NCBI GenBank assembly: GCA_950295325.1
Contig: OX485805.1
Location: forward strand, 28,507,501-28,571,500
Source: Polytrichum commune
Lineage: Eukaryota > Streptophyta > Polytrichopsida > Polytrichales > Polytrichaceae
Length of the DNA: 64,000 bases
Direction: 5' to 3'
Position numbers and translations under genes: made by a program. Positions 1 to 13,370 of this stretch are shown one piece after another. Below the pieces are notes generated by a model, which was not told the origin of the DNA, ran no database searches, and saw only the letters and a program-made list of their open reading frames with translations. Within the stretch, counting starts at the first letter, position 1; every line of letters begins with the position of its first letter.

Positions 1-616
1 CCAAGATTTAACATAGTATCATGTTTGTGACAATAAGAAGTATAGGCTTCATGTATAATATCCCAACCTTTATCCAAGATAATCAAACTTTAGATAAAGT
101 TGGATTGCCATGCAATCGATTGACAAGTGTACTTTAAAAAAATCTAGACTCCTCTACCTCTATATAAGGTAGATGAGGCTAATGTGGACACCTCCAATTC
201 TATGGAATCATCCAACTGATGGATTCAAGCATTAGAAGCTTCAGAAGGTTAGTAATTGCGAATTAGGACCGGAGAACTTGAAATCACTGACATCCGAATT
301 CAGGAAGGTATTGATCTAGGGTTTAGAGTCAAAGATTTTATGCTTCCCAATATGGTGTTATAGGGGGGGGGGGACTCTTTAATTGGTCAATATTGGTGTA
401 GGTGGATGACATCATTAGAAGATTTTACGTTCGTCATTTGCCAGTGAGAACCAAGTTCAATGCCAATATTGGTTGTGTCATGTCTCTAAAGTGGTTACGG
501 GTAAGATAAAACGTTGTCGAATTGGCTTTTAATATAGAATACCCACAATACAAGTTGGCCATCACCTCACATTCACATGCCGCCTCCTAATTTGCCCACC
601 TTGCCCGCAAAATCAA

Positions 617-690
617 GAGTGTCATAGCTCAGTGGATAGCACTCCTAATTATGCAGGATGGTGGTTGTAGTTTGACTTTTGCGAAGGTGA
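617..690 (+). repeat. tRNA-like / possible tRNA-derived SINE head
   Basis: The stretch reading tagctcagtggatagcac near 625-642 matches the D-arm / box A consensus of eukaryotic tRNA genes. About 30 bases later there is a short stem (tcct paired with agga), then a degenerate box B-like sequence (agtttgacttt). The acceptor stem does not pair, so this is not a functional tRNA. A tRNA pseudogene or SINE head is the simplest reading. Confidence 0.3.
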
Positions 691-3600
691 CTAACCCAAA
701 TATCATCAAGGTGGTGGATAAATGACCATGTATTACTCACCCACCGAATTAGAGAGACTATATTGTCGATTAGAAGCCAAAAATAAGTGTCTAATTAAGG
801 AAATTAACCGAATTAGTCTCATCTACCTTAAGCCACAATGGACTTTACATTGAATTGAGAGGGCATTTCAACACTTTCATGCCGTCAATTAGAACATCCA
901 AGGCATTTTCAACAAGCAACTGCATCAATTCCATCTCTATGATAACATCCTTGACATGTTTGAATTGTCTTCTCCAACATTATATTTTTCCTAGTCACCA
1001 CCTTGTGCACTATAATCATCAATCAACGTGTGATCATAATCAACCTTTTTTTAAGGGTTAAAAGGGGCCAAATATCGAAATAAATTTTAGAACCACAAAA
1101 ATCATGTGTTAAAATACATGGGTTCACACAGTAGCAAGAGCCATCATTACTCCAGCCACCACCTGTCTAGAGCTCCATGAGTGCCACCCTCCACTAACCT
1201 AGAGGCCCTACCCATCTTCTCTCAATTGTCGTCCTCCTCTACATCTAGCTAGCAGTGCGACACCTTTGCTAACGGATTTAAATCCCATCTCCACCTGTGG
1301 GATCTCCTGTGTCCATTTTCACCCTCCCTCAGCATTTCATCGCCACTTCATTCATTGTCTTTGAGCTCTTCATCACCATAGCAATTAAGCTGCTAATCCA
1401 CCATTGCCTTTAGTAATGCCTTTGTGTTTGGTTTCATTGCCCATGATGAATTTGCATTGGCTACCAATGCTTAGTGGTCGTAATTGCAGTGACTAGTGAC
1501 TAGTCTCTTTGTTGATAACTTCCCTAGATCCAACTCGCCAAGTTGACGTTCCTTGATGGGGAGTTTGTATCTATGCACTTCATGCTATTGTGGAGTTGGG
1601 GGAGTGGTGAGCAACTATCTTGTAGGTGGCTGCAATCAAAGTTGTTGGAACCTGTGTGATCATGGAAGATGGATTCAAGGGCCGACACCTTGATTGCGCA
1701 CAGCTGCCTCAGCCAAACATGGAAGCTCAAACCTCCTTCATGTATATTTTATCTTGTGTTTGTTTTGATGTGATTTGTGGGTTTTTTTACAAAATTAAAA
1801 AATTAAAAAAATTAATGAATTTTATTGGTATAGCGTGGGATGTGGTTGAATGCGAGGTAAATCTCGCTTTTTGGTATGAACGCAAGCAAGGTGAGTCTCG
1901 TTTTCTTGGTAATCGCTCATCTCTTGGTAATTTGCTCCTCTTGATGATCCGGTCCTCTTGGTAATTGTGTGGCTGACCCTCCCTTCGTGATCGACCTTGA
2001 ATTTGAATCTTGAATCCGTCTCAATCACAATCATGTCAAAGGGGGGTAAGTTGAAGCACAACATTATCCTGGAAGTATACTTCATAAGCTCAAGAAATGC
2101 GTGTGATTCAAGGCCTTTGGATGTGCCCTTTGCTCGCAAGCATGCTTGCTTTGCTCGTGAGTCAGAGGCATCCTCCTTTGGGAGCAAGATTTTTGACCTT
2201 GAGTGCTCCACCCCTCCCCAAGAAAACGCCGTTGTAAAGTTGATATGCCCAAGAGGTTTGCCCCTCATGCCCAAGCTGACTATGAGAGAAAATCCATGTT
2301 TTTAGACAATTTGAGCTTTGGCTTTAGGCCAATTTTTAGACTAAAACAATTTATGTATCACCTTTGGCTCCTACTTTTATTATTATGATTATTATAGATA
2401 TCACCATGTATTTCAATCGTGTTTTTACTATGTATAGCCAATGTGTGTAAATTATTAATTAATTGTTTTCCCCAAGGGCTAGACTCTTCATACTATGTAA
2501 GAATTAACGTGAGTGTAAGAAAGGATACTATTTGAGGCATTAGCGTACATAATGTACATACAAGAGAGGTGTACATTTAAAAAGGTTGTTAAGGATTTTG
2601 AAGCAAAGGTAGATGTACAAAAGGGAGCCTTGAGGTGTAGAGAAAAAAAATTTGATATTAGATGTGGTAGTGTCATCCAATACACGATTTCATTGATTGT
2701 ATTCATATTTCTTATAGTCTTCAATGACTGTCATGTTCATTATTTTCAGGGTTTGCATTTGGGTTCTAGTTATTTTACCAATGAGGCTCTTGAAGCACTC
2801 ATGGGCTCCCTTGAGTTTTGCTTTACAAATTGAGGCTAAGTTATTATGATCTTACCTTTGTTTGTTTGATGCAGTCATTGAGTTACATGCTATGGATGAA
2901 AACAATGTTCAATGACTTTCTCATTAAAAAGCGAAAGTAAAATTTACATGTAATAAAGACCTCATTAATTCACAATTTTCTAAGATTTTATATACTTAGG
3001 AAAGGCATTTATTAGATTAAATTTAAAAAATAATATAAATATATGAGTCCATTTTCTAGCATGTTGTTAGTACGTATACATTTGTTTTCCTTTACAAACT
3101 TCTTGTATATAAGGAATTTAATTTAATATTGACCCATGCACATCATTAAGGTTTTCAATGAAGAGTCCACCCTTGGTTTTTTTTTTTCAATATATACTGA
3201 ATAAACATGTTTGTCATAGCCATATATGCAACAACCTACAATTGCCTAAAGCCAACAAATCAATATTTAAACTACTCCTAAAAAGAACCTTGATCATAAA
3301 CATACTCCTTGCCCTCCTCCATACTTCCAAATAAATGAGCCTCAATAAGTGACCCTACTATACAACTGCAAATGTTGCATATTTTCTAGAGGTCCTCCAC
3401 ATATGTACATAATTACAAGTTATAATCTGTGTAGCATATGTATATGTAGTACGGAAAAGTTCAAATCAATACCCCTCTTGTGCACTCATGTATGCTCATA
3501 TCTGTCCTACTTAAAGATTGCAGATTTTGCTCCATCCAGTGATTCAATTGATCCTTTTGTTTTGTTTTGTTTTGTTTTTTTGTTTTGTTTGTCTTCCTTT

Positions 3601-3829
3601 TGAGCCCTCTACTGCGGAAATTGGTACTGTATGGGATTACCTTGTGTGTACCGGTTCTTTTTGTTCTTAATTGGTGACGATTCTCTCAAGGTTTTGGAGG
3701 CGCCATGAGAATAATTGCGGAGATGCTGTTGCTGCCCTTCATGTCGAAAACAACGTATGTAATTTCTCCACTCTCTACGGTTTCTCCACTTTCTGTGATT
3801 TTGGGCATAATCGGGGAAGAGCCTAGTAT

Positions 3830-5150
3830 TTCCAAGTCCAACTGGTTACATGTTGTGGAGTTTCGGTTTCTGTTTATCAATTTGAGGTATCCTTCATAGA
3901 TTCCTCTAAACTGATAGGTATTATTTCCGAGATCTAGAACTCTAACTGGCTGTTGCTTAAATTCAACCGGTTCATCTGGAACTAGTGGTCAGTTCTCCCG
4001 GTTCATTGATCTAGAAGAGCCTCATACACAAAACCAACTGATGGTTGTCTATTCAAAGGATGAAGTCAGGCAAGAGCCTTGTGTTTGCAGAGATTGTAGG
4101 TTCTCTTCATAATAACCTTGCAATGTTTCCAATGTTGAGAAGAGGGAACATTGATTGATGTCAACTTTTTGCATTGGCACCCATAAGTGCTCTAGAATTA
4201 TAGGTAATTTCTCTGAGATCTTGAACTCCAACCGGTTATTTCTCAAGCTCACCCGGTAATTGTCCTTGAAGTGGATACTGTACTGGACATCCTTGAAGGA
4301 ATGCTTGTAGCTAGAGAATATTACGACTCTGATCTCTTTGATTTCATCAAATACTACAGATAAATAGGACCTGAAAAATCCCATCTCAGAGCATGGGGAT
4401 ACCTACACCAAAGGGGTGTTCTCGGTAGAGATAAGGCTAGGACGCTCAAGGTTTCAGTTGCAAGACTTTTGCAATAGATGGATGGTGACATGCATCGGTA
4501 GAATTCTACAAGTGAAGCTCTAAAACGGCGAGAAAACCTCGCTGCGATATGTATGACCACCAAGGCTACTCCATTGCCTCTGATGCATTTATGACGAAGA
4601 GAATTGCACTCGGCAATATGAAAATACATGAGGAAATGCATGCGTCACCCCATTTATTTCCATGTGCACAGTGCATCATCTCTCTTACCTGGTTGATACT
4701 GCGACTTCTTGATATGAAAGCTTGGGCTTGGACATTGATTGTAAGGGAGTAAGAACTTTGTCACAGAAGTCCTAAAAGGTCCACATGAGCGGTATGAACA
4801 TTGCCTCCAACAAAAGATGCATTTCGGGAATCTCGTCAAATTCATCTTGTGTTCTTAAGAGAAATTGTTGACTTGCAAGAAGGTCATGTTCTTTCATGAG
4901 AAACAACGATGTTGGATAGATTTCTCATTGGTGGATAACTTGGCAAAATAAAACATTGTTAAAAAACAAGGCACTTTGCTGATAACTTGGCATCTGTGTT
5001 TCTAAGTCCAACAGGCTACATGTTGTAATCTTTTGGCTTCGATTTCTTGATGTGAGGCATGTTCCATAGATTTGTCAAAAATGAATGGTCATTCTACTGA
5101 AGTCTTGAATTTCAACCAGGTAGTTCCCAAACTCAACCTGACAACGCATG
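3830..5150. repeat. diverged repeated segment, two to three partial copies
   Basis: The text around 3833-3965 (fragments such as aagtccaactggttacatgt and later ttcaaccggtt) recurs in diverged form at about 5006-5150, and a shorter piece recurs at 4195-4260. The copies are direct, about 1.17 kb apart for the main pair. There is no coding content. It may be a decayed local duplication or a dispersed repeat. Confidence 0.45.
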
Positions 5151-8100
5151 AGCAACAATGAACAATTTCTTGTATTCTGGGGTGGTCATTCCCTTGTATT
5201 TAGCGGAACATGTGAGAACACAAGGTGTTTTTAGGGGGGTTATTATATTGGAGAAGGTGAATATTGTGGACCATGTTGTTATGTAATTCTCTTCCACATG
5301 GGCATATAGAAGTTACAAATTGTAAATTTTGCTAATGTCATGTAAATCTAACACTTCAACGTGCAAGATCATAATTCACACATCAAGATATCAACACAAC
5401 ATGCACACAATTTAGCTTTTTAGTATGCACTCCATTCATTAAAAATATACATACATGGAATTGGTGATAAAATGCTTGTGTTCAAAAAAACATGCAAATG
5501 CTTCCAAAAGTTGTGTTAAAAAACACAATTAACAAACACCAATCATAGAGTTTTTTTAAGGGTCTACACATTTAGATATGAAGCAATTTTTGTCATTATT
5601 CAAGTTCAAGTGGTTAAAACCACTCAATACACCAAATCCAGCTTTCGGTGCTCAAGACAAAAGTCCAAACCCTAACTCTAACCCCAATGCAACAAACTAT
5701 GGAATCTATCAAAAACATTGCCACAATCTTTGCCTAAAATCCCACCCAAAACATTTCAATAAGCACCTGGGGGTTTGTACTTCTCACACAAAATAAATTT
5801 GCAATTCACCTGCACATCATCGTAAGAATCACATAGGGCATCCATGAGAACCTTCAACTCAATGACACCCTACATAGTTAATAGGTAGATTGAATTCTAG
5901 GTTCCTCTTTGGAGGTCAAAGCTAATAATAATCCCCACAGTAAGTACAATGAACCTTATACCAAAAAAGACATGACTTCCTTCAATTTAATATCCCAACT
6001 AGAAAAATTGGTTTTTTCTCATCAGACCAAGTTAGTATATGAATGCCTTCGTCCCCTAGTGATTGATGATGAAGTGAAGACAATAACTTCCCTTAAAAAG
6101 CTTGTGATTGGGGACAACTGCTAAACAAGACTCACTTTCTTTAGCCCCAATTTCAAATATGTATGTTAGGCATGAGCCTAAGACATTTTTAGAAATTGGC
6201 AAAGAGGTTGTGGATTATTCTTGGAATGATCTCCAATGGTGGATCCAAACTTTGTACAACACTCCACACAATACACCTTTACTACACCTGCAAAATTTTG
6301 GTCCAAAGACCTCCAAATTATTAGTTTAGATCTTTCTTAAGTTTCTCTTTAGCCAACAAGCATCTAATCATAACCTTGGCACTCACCAATGTGGACTTCA
6401 TGTCAGATGTCACATGGTAAGTGCTCTCACCTCTAACTCTAGAACGACCAAGTGAAGGCAATGGCTACTCAAAGTCATCAAGGGGGGTAAGATCTTGGAT
6501 TTTTAAATCTGAAACATTATAGATTCACCAAACAATTGAATCCTTCAAAAGGCAATAACAAGGATGCATGTGTATGATTGGTGTATAACCAATAAAACGA
6601 TTGCATAAGTTTTCATAATATTAGATTTTATTTCTACAACTCTGTGGTTCCTTACAACATTTTAATGTCAATAGAACATAATAGTCAAATTACTATGAAA
6701 TGGAGTTCACATCTGCTATGCATTCTGAAACTTTGACACAATTGCCGTTGTAAATTTTCAAAACAATCAGCAACAACCTTGGCAGGTTGAGTGGACAGTG
6801 CAGGGATGGCCTGAGGCATTATTGCATATGCATGATTACAACAGGCATAAGCCCAAACTAGTATGTCTCCAAAGGACATAATAGAGCAACCATAAACTTT
6901 AAGGACAATTGAAATAAAATTCAAAGAACATTATGAAGCTTGATGCTTGGAACTAAGCAGCTTCACCTAAATGTGAAATTTACTTTCTAACCTTGCAACC
7001 TTGAGCAACGCATGTTTGCAAGTGTATACTACACTAGATTTTCCACAATTTTCCAAAACATATCACCTGTATTTCTTGGAAATACCAGATGTTCAGTGAG
7101 ATACTTTTCAAGTAAGCCACACACCAGATTTTTGCTCTAGGGGAAGAATACTTCCAAGACACAATTTAGGTGGAAGGTGGTCGCTGTAGACACAACACAG
7201 TAAGGCCCTTCATGCTCCAGGCCCAATGTACAATTGACTGGTACTATTTCCATCTACCACAAACTACCATAATTCTGCACATTCAGTGCGCAACTTTGTT
7301 TATCCCAGGCAATATTAGCGAGTTTAATTGCAGAGACTACCAGGATTTGTAAAAAGAATGGTGCATCACATTAAGAAAAGAAAAACAGGTTCTACAAGAA
7401 CTCTCTGAAGACAATTTCTATGAAAGTAATTCATCAACACTGCACCAAGGACTGAACCAAGTACATCAGAAGAAAAAGGAAGATGTTGATGAGGAGTTTG
7501 CAGCACAAGCAAGTAGTGCATCTCAACACTGTTCATGCCGCTGCATCTAGAATGATTACTTGGGTTATTTCACGACTTCTTAACAACCCACTAATATTGT
7601 CTATTATCCTACCTTGAAACCTTTTGAGTTAAGAACCAAAAAAACAACACTAAGACAAGGGACAATTGCTGCAGAGGGAACTTCATCCCTCTCCCTCCCT
7701 CTTACCTTGGGTTGCCACCCTCATGTAACCATCTAATCTCCCTACTTCCCTAATGCTCACCTTCCCCCCTGCTCAATTTTACTATTAAAAACCCAAACAG
7801 GCAGTATCAACCCTTAAGATTCCCTGCAAGAACCTTAAAACAAGACAGCCTTGCACTGCTCCAAAGAATTTGCATGATATGAGCCATCTACCCCAAGATA
7901 CTAAAGGCAGAGAGCAATAAGTGCCCCTCTGCAGCTCTCTACCTAAGAGAAGAGAGCATCCACAAATGTTCAGGTTCCCACTATTGCTAATAAACAAAGA
8001 AACCAAAGCCATTTGTAGAGATGCTGTGCATACCATATCCCTAAAACCAAAGTAAACACACTTCCAAACTCCCTCCACTCTTAAATGCATGGTAAACGTT

Positions 8101-8988
8101 TTTTGGTGGAACATAAGCTTATATAGGGTTTGAACTTTCATGGAAAACCTGGAAACACAGAATGACAAGTTTGAGTGAAGTCATGGTGGAAAAATTAGTA
8201 AACTCAGACAGCCTTTGAGCACCCAATTGCCCTGCCATTGCAACAGGTATTAAACAATACAGATTAGAATCAGCTGCTAAGGAAAACCTAAACAGTTCCA
8301 GCTCTAATGGAGTTGATATTGACATGCAAGGACAATAATGTAGGAGTCATCCACAGGACGCATGGTGACAACATGTCACCTGAATCTTGCTGTATTCTCC
8401 ACCTTGGTAGACACAGCCAAAAGAACAAGGAACTTCAACTCCCTGTAAATAGAGAGAAGAAGAACCCGGTTGCAGTTTTGAGGCGTGTTCAGAGTTCTCT
8501 GCTTCAAGCACTTTGGGCTAATCAAGGAACAGCTTTCTCTACCTGACATGTATAAGAACACATCGGAACTGATAAGAGTGCATATTGTGAAGCTCTGTAA
8601 GATATTTGCAATTCATGTCTTCAAAAAGGAAAAAACCTAACCCTTCTTAATTTGAATATATCACAATGTGCTGTACGATCCCCACACCCAATAATATGGG
8701 ACTCAACTACTTCGTTGTTTCAGATGCTCCTTAATCACTCACCCTCCACCAAAATACTTTGCTACAGTCTTGTGTCTTGTATACTTACAAGGAAACTTAA
8801 CAACCCCACTCGTTGGGCTGCACCTAAATGTATGCAGGTTAACCAACACACTTTTGTTGCTCAGGGTGCTGGTGCAAAGGGGCAAAAATCACCTGTATAA
8901 GAGATTCATTTGCCAGCTAAACCTAAAATAAACACAATTCAGGTATGAATCTTGCACCCGGTTGAATATCTCCAACACCAGCATGGAA

Positions 8989-11326
8989 TCATGTGTCATA
9001 GTCAGAGTTGATGCCAAATATGCGCACTTTGTGCATGTTAGGGAACTTGGCTATCACCAACCAGCACACTGCAATAGTATTGAGGAATAAGACAGGATTC
9101 TTGTAGTCAGTTGTATGTGATGCTATTAGATACCTGTCACAAACAAACCACCTGAATTATTAGTACCAGATAACTCAGATTTAAACATTGTCCATTCACA
9201 TACTCAATTCAATTCCTCTCTACCTATGGACTGGCGTCCAGCAATCTGCACAGGCAACCGTGTCTCAGGTATATGTTATAGGAGCATGATAAATCCTAAG
9301 ATTTGCCCAGTATTGTTTAGAAATCGACAGAACAATGCGGACATACCTCTGTTAATTGGCTTGCACTTGCATTAATTGATAGATTAAAGAGTTCACAGTT
9401 CAATCTAAGGAACTATAATGATGAGAGAATCGAATTTTCAGGGTAGACCTCTAATCATATATTTTGCAATACCCTGGATCACTGTGAAACCAGCATTTGA
9501 AGATGGTGGAATTCACAGCTTAGGAGCTAAGACCTAGTCAAGTCAACGGAGTTTGAGAAAATGAGAGGGCAGACCACTGAATCTGAGACTGCCAAATTGG
9601 TAAAATATGAACCCACCCCGCCTCTAGTATTGACAGGTCACTAGCATATTCCCTACACCTGATGCAATGAAAGATTTCAAGCACTTCCCCATTCAATTTA
9701 TCAGCTCCCAGCTGCCATCACCTGCTGGGATTCATGATTCATGTTCTTTGACTTGTGAGTCATACAGTTGCAGCAGCACAACATTCTATGACTTCACAGC
9801 CTATCAATTTCAGTAATAAAATGTGGGTGGTATTAGGTTGACAATGCATGACAGCAGAGAGGCAGTCAAAGGAAGAATGAGATAACTCCCTCCATATCCA
9901 ACATTATTATCTTATATACAGTGGCCTTGGTATTAATGCCAACAAGATCACACCCTGTTCCGTGATCTTCTCATTGAAGGTTTTAAGTGGAGCATGTGCG
10001 CAATCACCACCCTCACATGCAAGTGATTGCACCGCGCATCACTAGGATATTAATGCAATGAAAGTTTTCAAATACTCCCCCTTCAAATCATCAGGAGCTA
10101 GGATTCTGCTTCATGGTATGCTTCGACTTTGTGAGGCATACAGTTGCAGCAGCACATCCTATGACCTTACAGACTTGACAATGTCAACAATAAAAAGTGG
10201 GCGGTATTAGGGCGATAATGTGTGACAGCAGTGAGACGCATAGAGAAGGAAGAATGACATAACCCCCTCCGTGTGCAACATTATAATCCTATATACAGCG
10301 GCCTCGATATTCATGCCAACTAGATAAAACTCTGCTCAGTGGCCTCCTTCTCATTGAAAGGCCCGACATGCATGCGAGTGACTGCACCGCAAGTCACTTG
10401 AAGTCTTCGTTGCATCCAGGGCATGAAACACCATAGGGCAATAAACAAAGAGGGGGGAGGGAGGGGGTTGTTGACAGCGTGCAAAAGTAAGAATGAGATA
10501 ACCCCTGCATGTCCAACATTATTGTCCTGTTTACAGCGGCCTCGATATTAACACCAACTAGATAAAACCCTGCTCGGTGACCTTCTCATGGAAGGTTTTA
10601 AGTGGAGCATGTGCGCAATCGCCGCCCCTACATGCAAGTGACTGCACCGCAAATAACTTAGAAGCTTTCGTTGCATCCAAATTTATGATAAGGAGGAGGA
10701 GGAAGGGGGGGGGGGGGGGGGGGATAAGGAGAAGAAATGCGCACAGTATGACGGGCACCACGGTGAGGAATTTGCGATTCCGGGTAAGCTGGCGGCCATC
10801 ATCGACCTGCTCCCACCACGTCAGCTTCCCGTAATCTCCTTGATCTTCAGCGAAGGGCGTTCCTTTTTTCCAATGGAAGAACCTGTACGTAATCTGCTCC
10901 ATCCCATCCCACCTCAAGTCTTAAAGAAAAAACCAAACACACCAGCCAAATTAAAGTGCACATCCACTGCGGGTTGCTAGCTAAAGTTTTCATCTTCTCC
11001 GCCAGATTTATTCTGCTGCTCCAAACCAGAGGATGAAATATAAATGGCAAATGAGAGAGGGGAGGGGAAGTAATTACGGCGAAGTGGACGAGATTGACGA
11101 CGGTCCAGGCGGTGCCAGCTTCGCAACGGAAAACGGAGACGATGGCTAGCCAGGAGAAGAGGAGGATGAGGATATAAGTGGTCCAGATGCCCGGGTACTG
11201 GAACCAGGAGGTGTTCTTGTTGGTGTCGGGCGGCGGAATGACTTTCACGTATAAGCCCGTCTCCACCACCCCCTCCGCGCTCTTGCCTAAACGGTGCAGC
11301 AGACCCTCCGCCATACTCTCACTCAT
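8989..11326 (-). CDS. ORMDL: ORMDL family protein (ER sphingolipid regulator)
   Basis: Three coding exons join in phase: 11078-11326, 10745-10893 and 8989-9133, giving 180 residues. ORM/ORMDL proteins are ER membrane proteins that hold serine palmitoyltransferase in check, the first step of sphingolipid synthesis. The family signature is clear: PPPDTNKNTSWF then YPGIWTTY at about residues 31-51, a hydrophobic segment to about 66, FFHWKKGTPFAEDQG at about 88-102, LTWWEQ near 107, LTRNRKFLTVVP near 119-130, and AKFPNMHKVRIFGIN near the C terminus. About four membrane segments are expected. The start is the first ATG in the exon frame (11326); a second ATG lies four codons on. Plant family members usually begin close to the VPPPD motif and have about 157 residues, so this one has about 22 extra N-terminal residues. 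Intron 2 (9134-10744) is long and filled with tandem repeats. Confidence 0.93.
9661..10690. repeat. tandem array of ~300-400 bp units in ORMDL intron 2
   Basis: About three diverged copies follow each other in direct orientation. Shared words include catacagttgcagcagcaca (9761 and 10137 regions), tataca/tttacagtggcc or cggcctcgatatt (9915, 10295, 10530 regions) and taagtggagcatgtgcgcaa (9985 and 10599 regions). The last copy is partial and ends just before the exon 2 donor side of the intron. No coding content is seen. Confidence 0.75.
10705..10723 (+). repeat. run of 19 G
   Basis: An uninterrupted poly-G tract on the plus strand, preceded by GGA repeats. It lies in intron 2 of ORMDL about 20 bases downstream of the exon 2 donor on the minus strand, so the transcript carries poly-C next to the splice site. 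Homopolymer length may be unreliable in an assembly. Confidence 0.9.
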
Positions 11327-11339
11327 CACTAGCAATCGC

Positions 11340-11820
11340 AATCAATCCAGCACCAAACCCTAACTAATTTGCAAAATGGCAGGAGCCACAGCAGCACAGC
11401 ACGGCAGCCACGAACAAAAACAACAACAAAAGTCAAAAGCACTCCGAACTCGCACACCTAATCTCACCCGAAACAGAGCTACGCTTCTCCCTCTCTCTCT
11501 CTCTCCCTATCTCTCTCTCTCTCAAACCCTAACTAATTGGAAGGAGCCTGCGGAGCAACAGCCGAGAACAAAACCAGAGGCAAAACGCGAAGTTGAAGAA
11601 AAAAACAGAGACAAAATACTCCCACTCGCTCGCACAGAAACAGAGTTACGCTTTGGAGTCTCTCTGTCTCTCCTTGCCAGTCGCTCGCTCTCTCTCTATC
11701 TCTCTCTCTCTCTCTTCTGTCTGTCTCTGTGCTGTCTGTGTTTGCTTGCTAAGCGTGTGCGTTTGGCGTTCTCTCCGGTGCCACCGCAAGAACTTTAAGA
11801 TTGTGTGTGTTTGGTTTACC
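11340..11820. promoter_or_regulatory. CT-rich 5' flank of ORMDL
   Basis: The stretch upstream of the ORMDL start is rich in TCTC runs on the plus strand (notably about 11489-11522 and 11686-11720), so GA-rich on the coding strand. Pyrimidine/GA tracts near transcription starts are common in plants. The motif aaccctaacta occurs twice (about 11356 and 11526), suggesting a small local duplication. I see no convincing TATA box and do not claim a transcription start. Confidence 0.4.
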
Positions 11821-13370
11821 TTCGCTTTTCTCTCTCTCTCTTCGGCTTCTGACTCCTCGTCTAAGTTATGCTTATTATTGTTCGAATGCCCTTCCCTTTC
11901 CTTTTGTATGATGGGTGACTTGAGCCTTGTTGCTATTTAAGTGGGCTTAAGAAGAGAGAGAGAGACATCCACTTATTTAAGTCGTTTATGGGGCATAACC
12001 GGTTTGTTGGTGAACGGAAATTGAAGGTTGATAAAATGTTTAATACATGAATGTATTAGGATTCAATTTTATATGAATCTCGTTTTTTGTTTTCTCTCGT
12101 TTAAGTTGTGTTTGTTGTTTATTTGCTATATTGTCTTATGAAACGCCCCTCCCTTTTGTATGGTGGGTGGATTTTGATGTCATTCGAAGATGATGTAAAT
12201 GGCGAGAGGGGAAATACATCATCTAGTCGAGTGGAATATGGGTGGAATTAATCTACTTGTGGACGGAATCTATAGGTTATGGATGAAATGTATACATGAA
12301 TGTAAATTCACCTCTTTCTTCTAGTCCTCCGCCCCACATCTAAATTATGTTTGTTGTTCTTTGTGGTTGGTGGGGTGCCATTCCTTTCCGTATGGTAGGT
12401 GACCTCAATGTCATTTATTGGCAAGGACCAAGAGGTTACAAATGAGATGTATTATGCATGAATAGAAAAGCATACATCACAACTTCCAAGGGGTGGTATA
12501 TAATGCTCATTATTACACCTAGTAGTTTATAATCCAATATTGAAGTTTAATTGAAGTTTATGTTGTAATTTTAACATCTTATTGTTCTTATGTAATATTG
12601 TAATTAGCGTCTAGCAATTTGTGATGTAGGTTCCGAACCTCGTTCAACTTATCTTAATTGTTATTTATGTCCCTTAGGAATAACATTCCCAATTGTATGT
12701 GGTAAATGAACCTCAATGCCATTATGAATGACATGACCAACAAGAGCAGGTGGATGACAAGCTAGCAAGACACCCACAATGGACATAACACGTATGCTCA
12801 TGGACGGAAATTGGACGTTATGATTGAGATGTTCCATGCATAGATATAAAAGCAATGCTCTCTTTGGCTCCTCAATCCTCACTTCATTTACGCTTTAAAT
12901 TATTGTTGTTTGCATCCTTTTATAACACTTTTCCCTTGGTATACGGCAGAGCCCTACATTGGGTGCCCATGCCCATGCCCACCCATGCCCATGGGTTTTG
13001 GGTGGGCATGGGTGCAATATTATTGTTCATGGGTGGGCATGGGTTTGATATTATAATGGGTGGGCATGGGTGGGGCACATTTACACAATCATACAAGACA
13101 CATTACACAATTACACAATACACATTACACAATTTTTGAATACATGGGCGCAATTTGAATAGCATGGGTGGGCACATGTCATGCTATGTGTAGGCATGGG
13201 TGGGCATGGGTGCGCACATGTCATGCTATGGGTGGGCATGGGTGGGCATAGGTCACTGCTGATGGGCATGGTCTGGGTATGGGTGCAATTAAAAAGGAAA
13301 ATGTTGGGCTCTGGTATACGGTAGGTGAATCTCAATGGGAAGGGCATTCCAAAGGACACACAATAAGCAT
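11820..13370. repeat. degenerate tandem repeat upstream of ORMDL
   Basis: A recurring block combines ctcctcgtctaagttatg-like text, ttgttgtt, a CCCTTCCTTTTGTATGGTGGGTGA-like stretch and a phrase like tgaacctcaatgccat. It appears near 11850-11930, 12090-12185, 12320-12415, 12680-12725, 12880-12960 and 13310-13350. Copies are diverged and unequally spaced (about 220-550 bp). Nothing in it looks coding. It is a decayed array or nested duplications. Confidence 0.55.
12963..13285. repeat. GGGTGGGCATGGGT-type minisatellite
   Basis: The region is built of short units around gggtgggcatgggt and its complement accatgcccacc, with interspersed acaca text. It begins with the complementary orientation and then switches, so the first part can pair with the next as a hairpin. 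The short open frames here (His/Pro/Thr repeats) are products of the repeat and not genes. Confidence 0.8.

Larger units (their letters stand above)
1..8988. other. AT-rich intergenic DNA without a recognisable gene
   Basis: No reading frame in this stretch resembles a protein family I recognise. The open frames are short, lack codon structure and overlap on both strands. Some content can be seen: a tRNA-like motif near 617-690, a G run at 363-372, and a diverged repeated segment at 3830-4260 and 5000-5150. The part nearest 8988 would include the 3' untranslated region of the ORMDL gene, but I could not fix a polyadenylation site. It is probably decayed repeat DNA. Confidence 0.5.

Noticed and set aside
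1822-2274. Minus-strand 150-codon frame
   Set aside because: It has no recognisable domain and overlaps an open frame on the other strand. It could be a retroelement fragment but I cannot support that.
11376-11940. Plus-strand frames of 140 and 115 codons next to ORMDL
   Set aside because: They are driven by TCTC runs (Leu/Ser repeats) with no family resemblance; they are better explained as the 5' flank of ORMDL.
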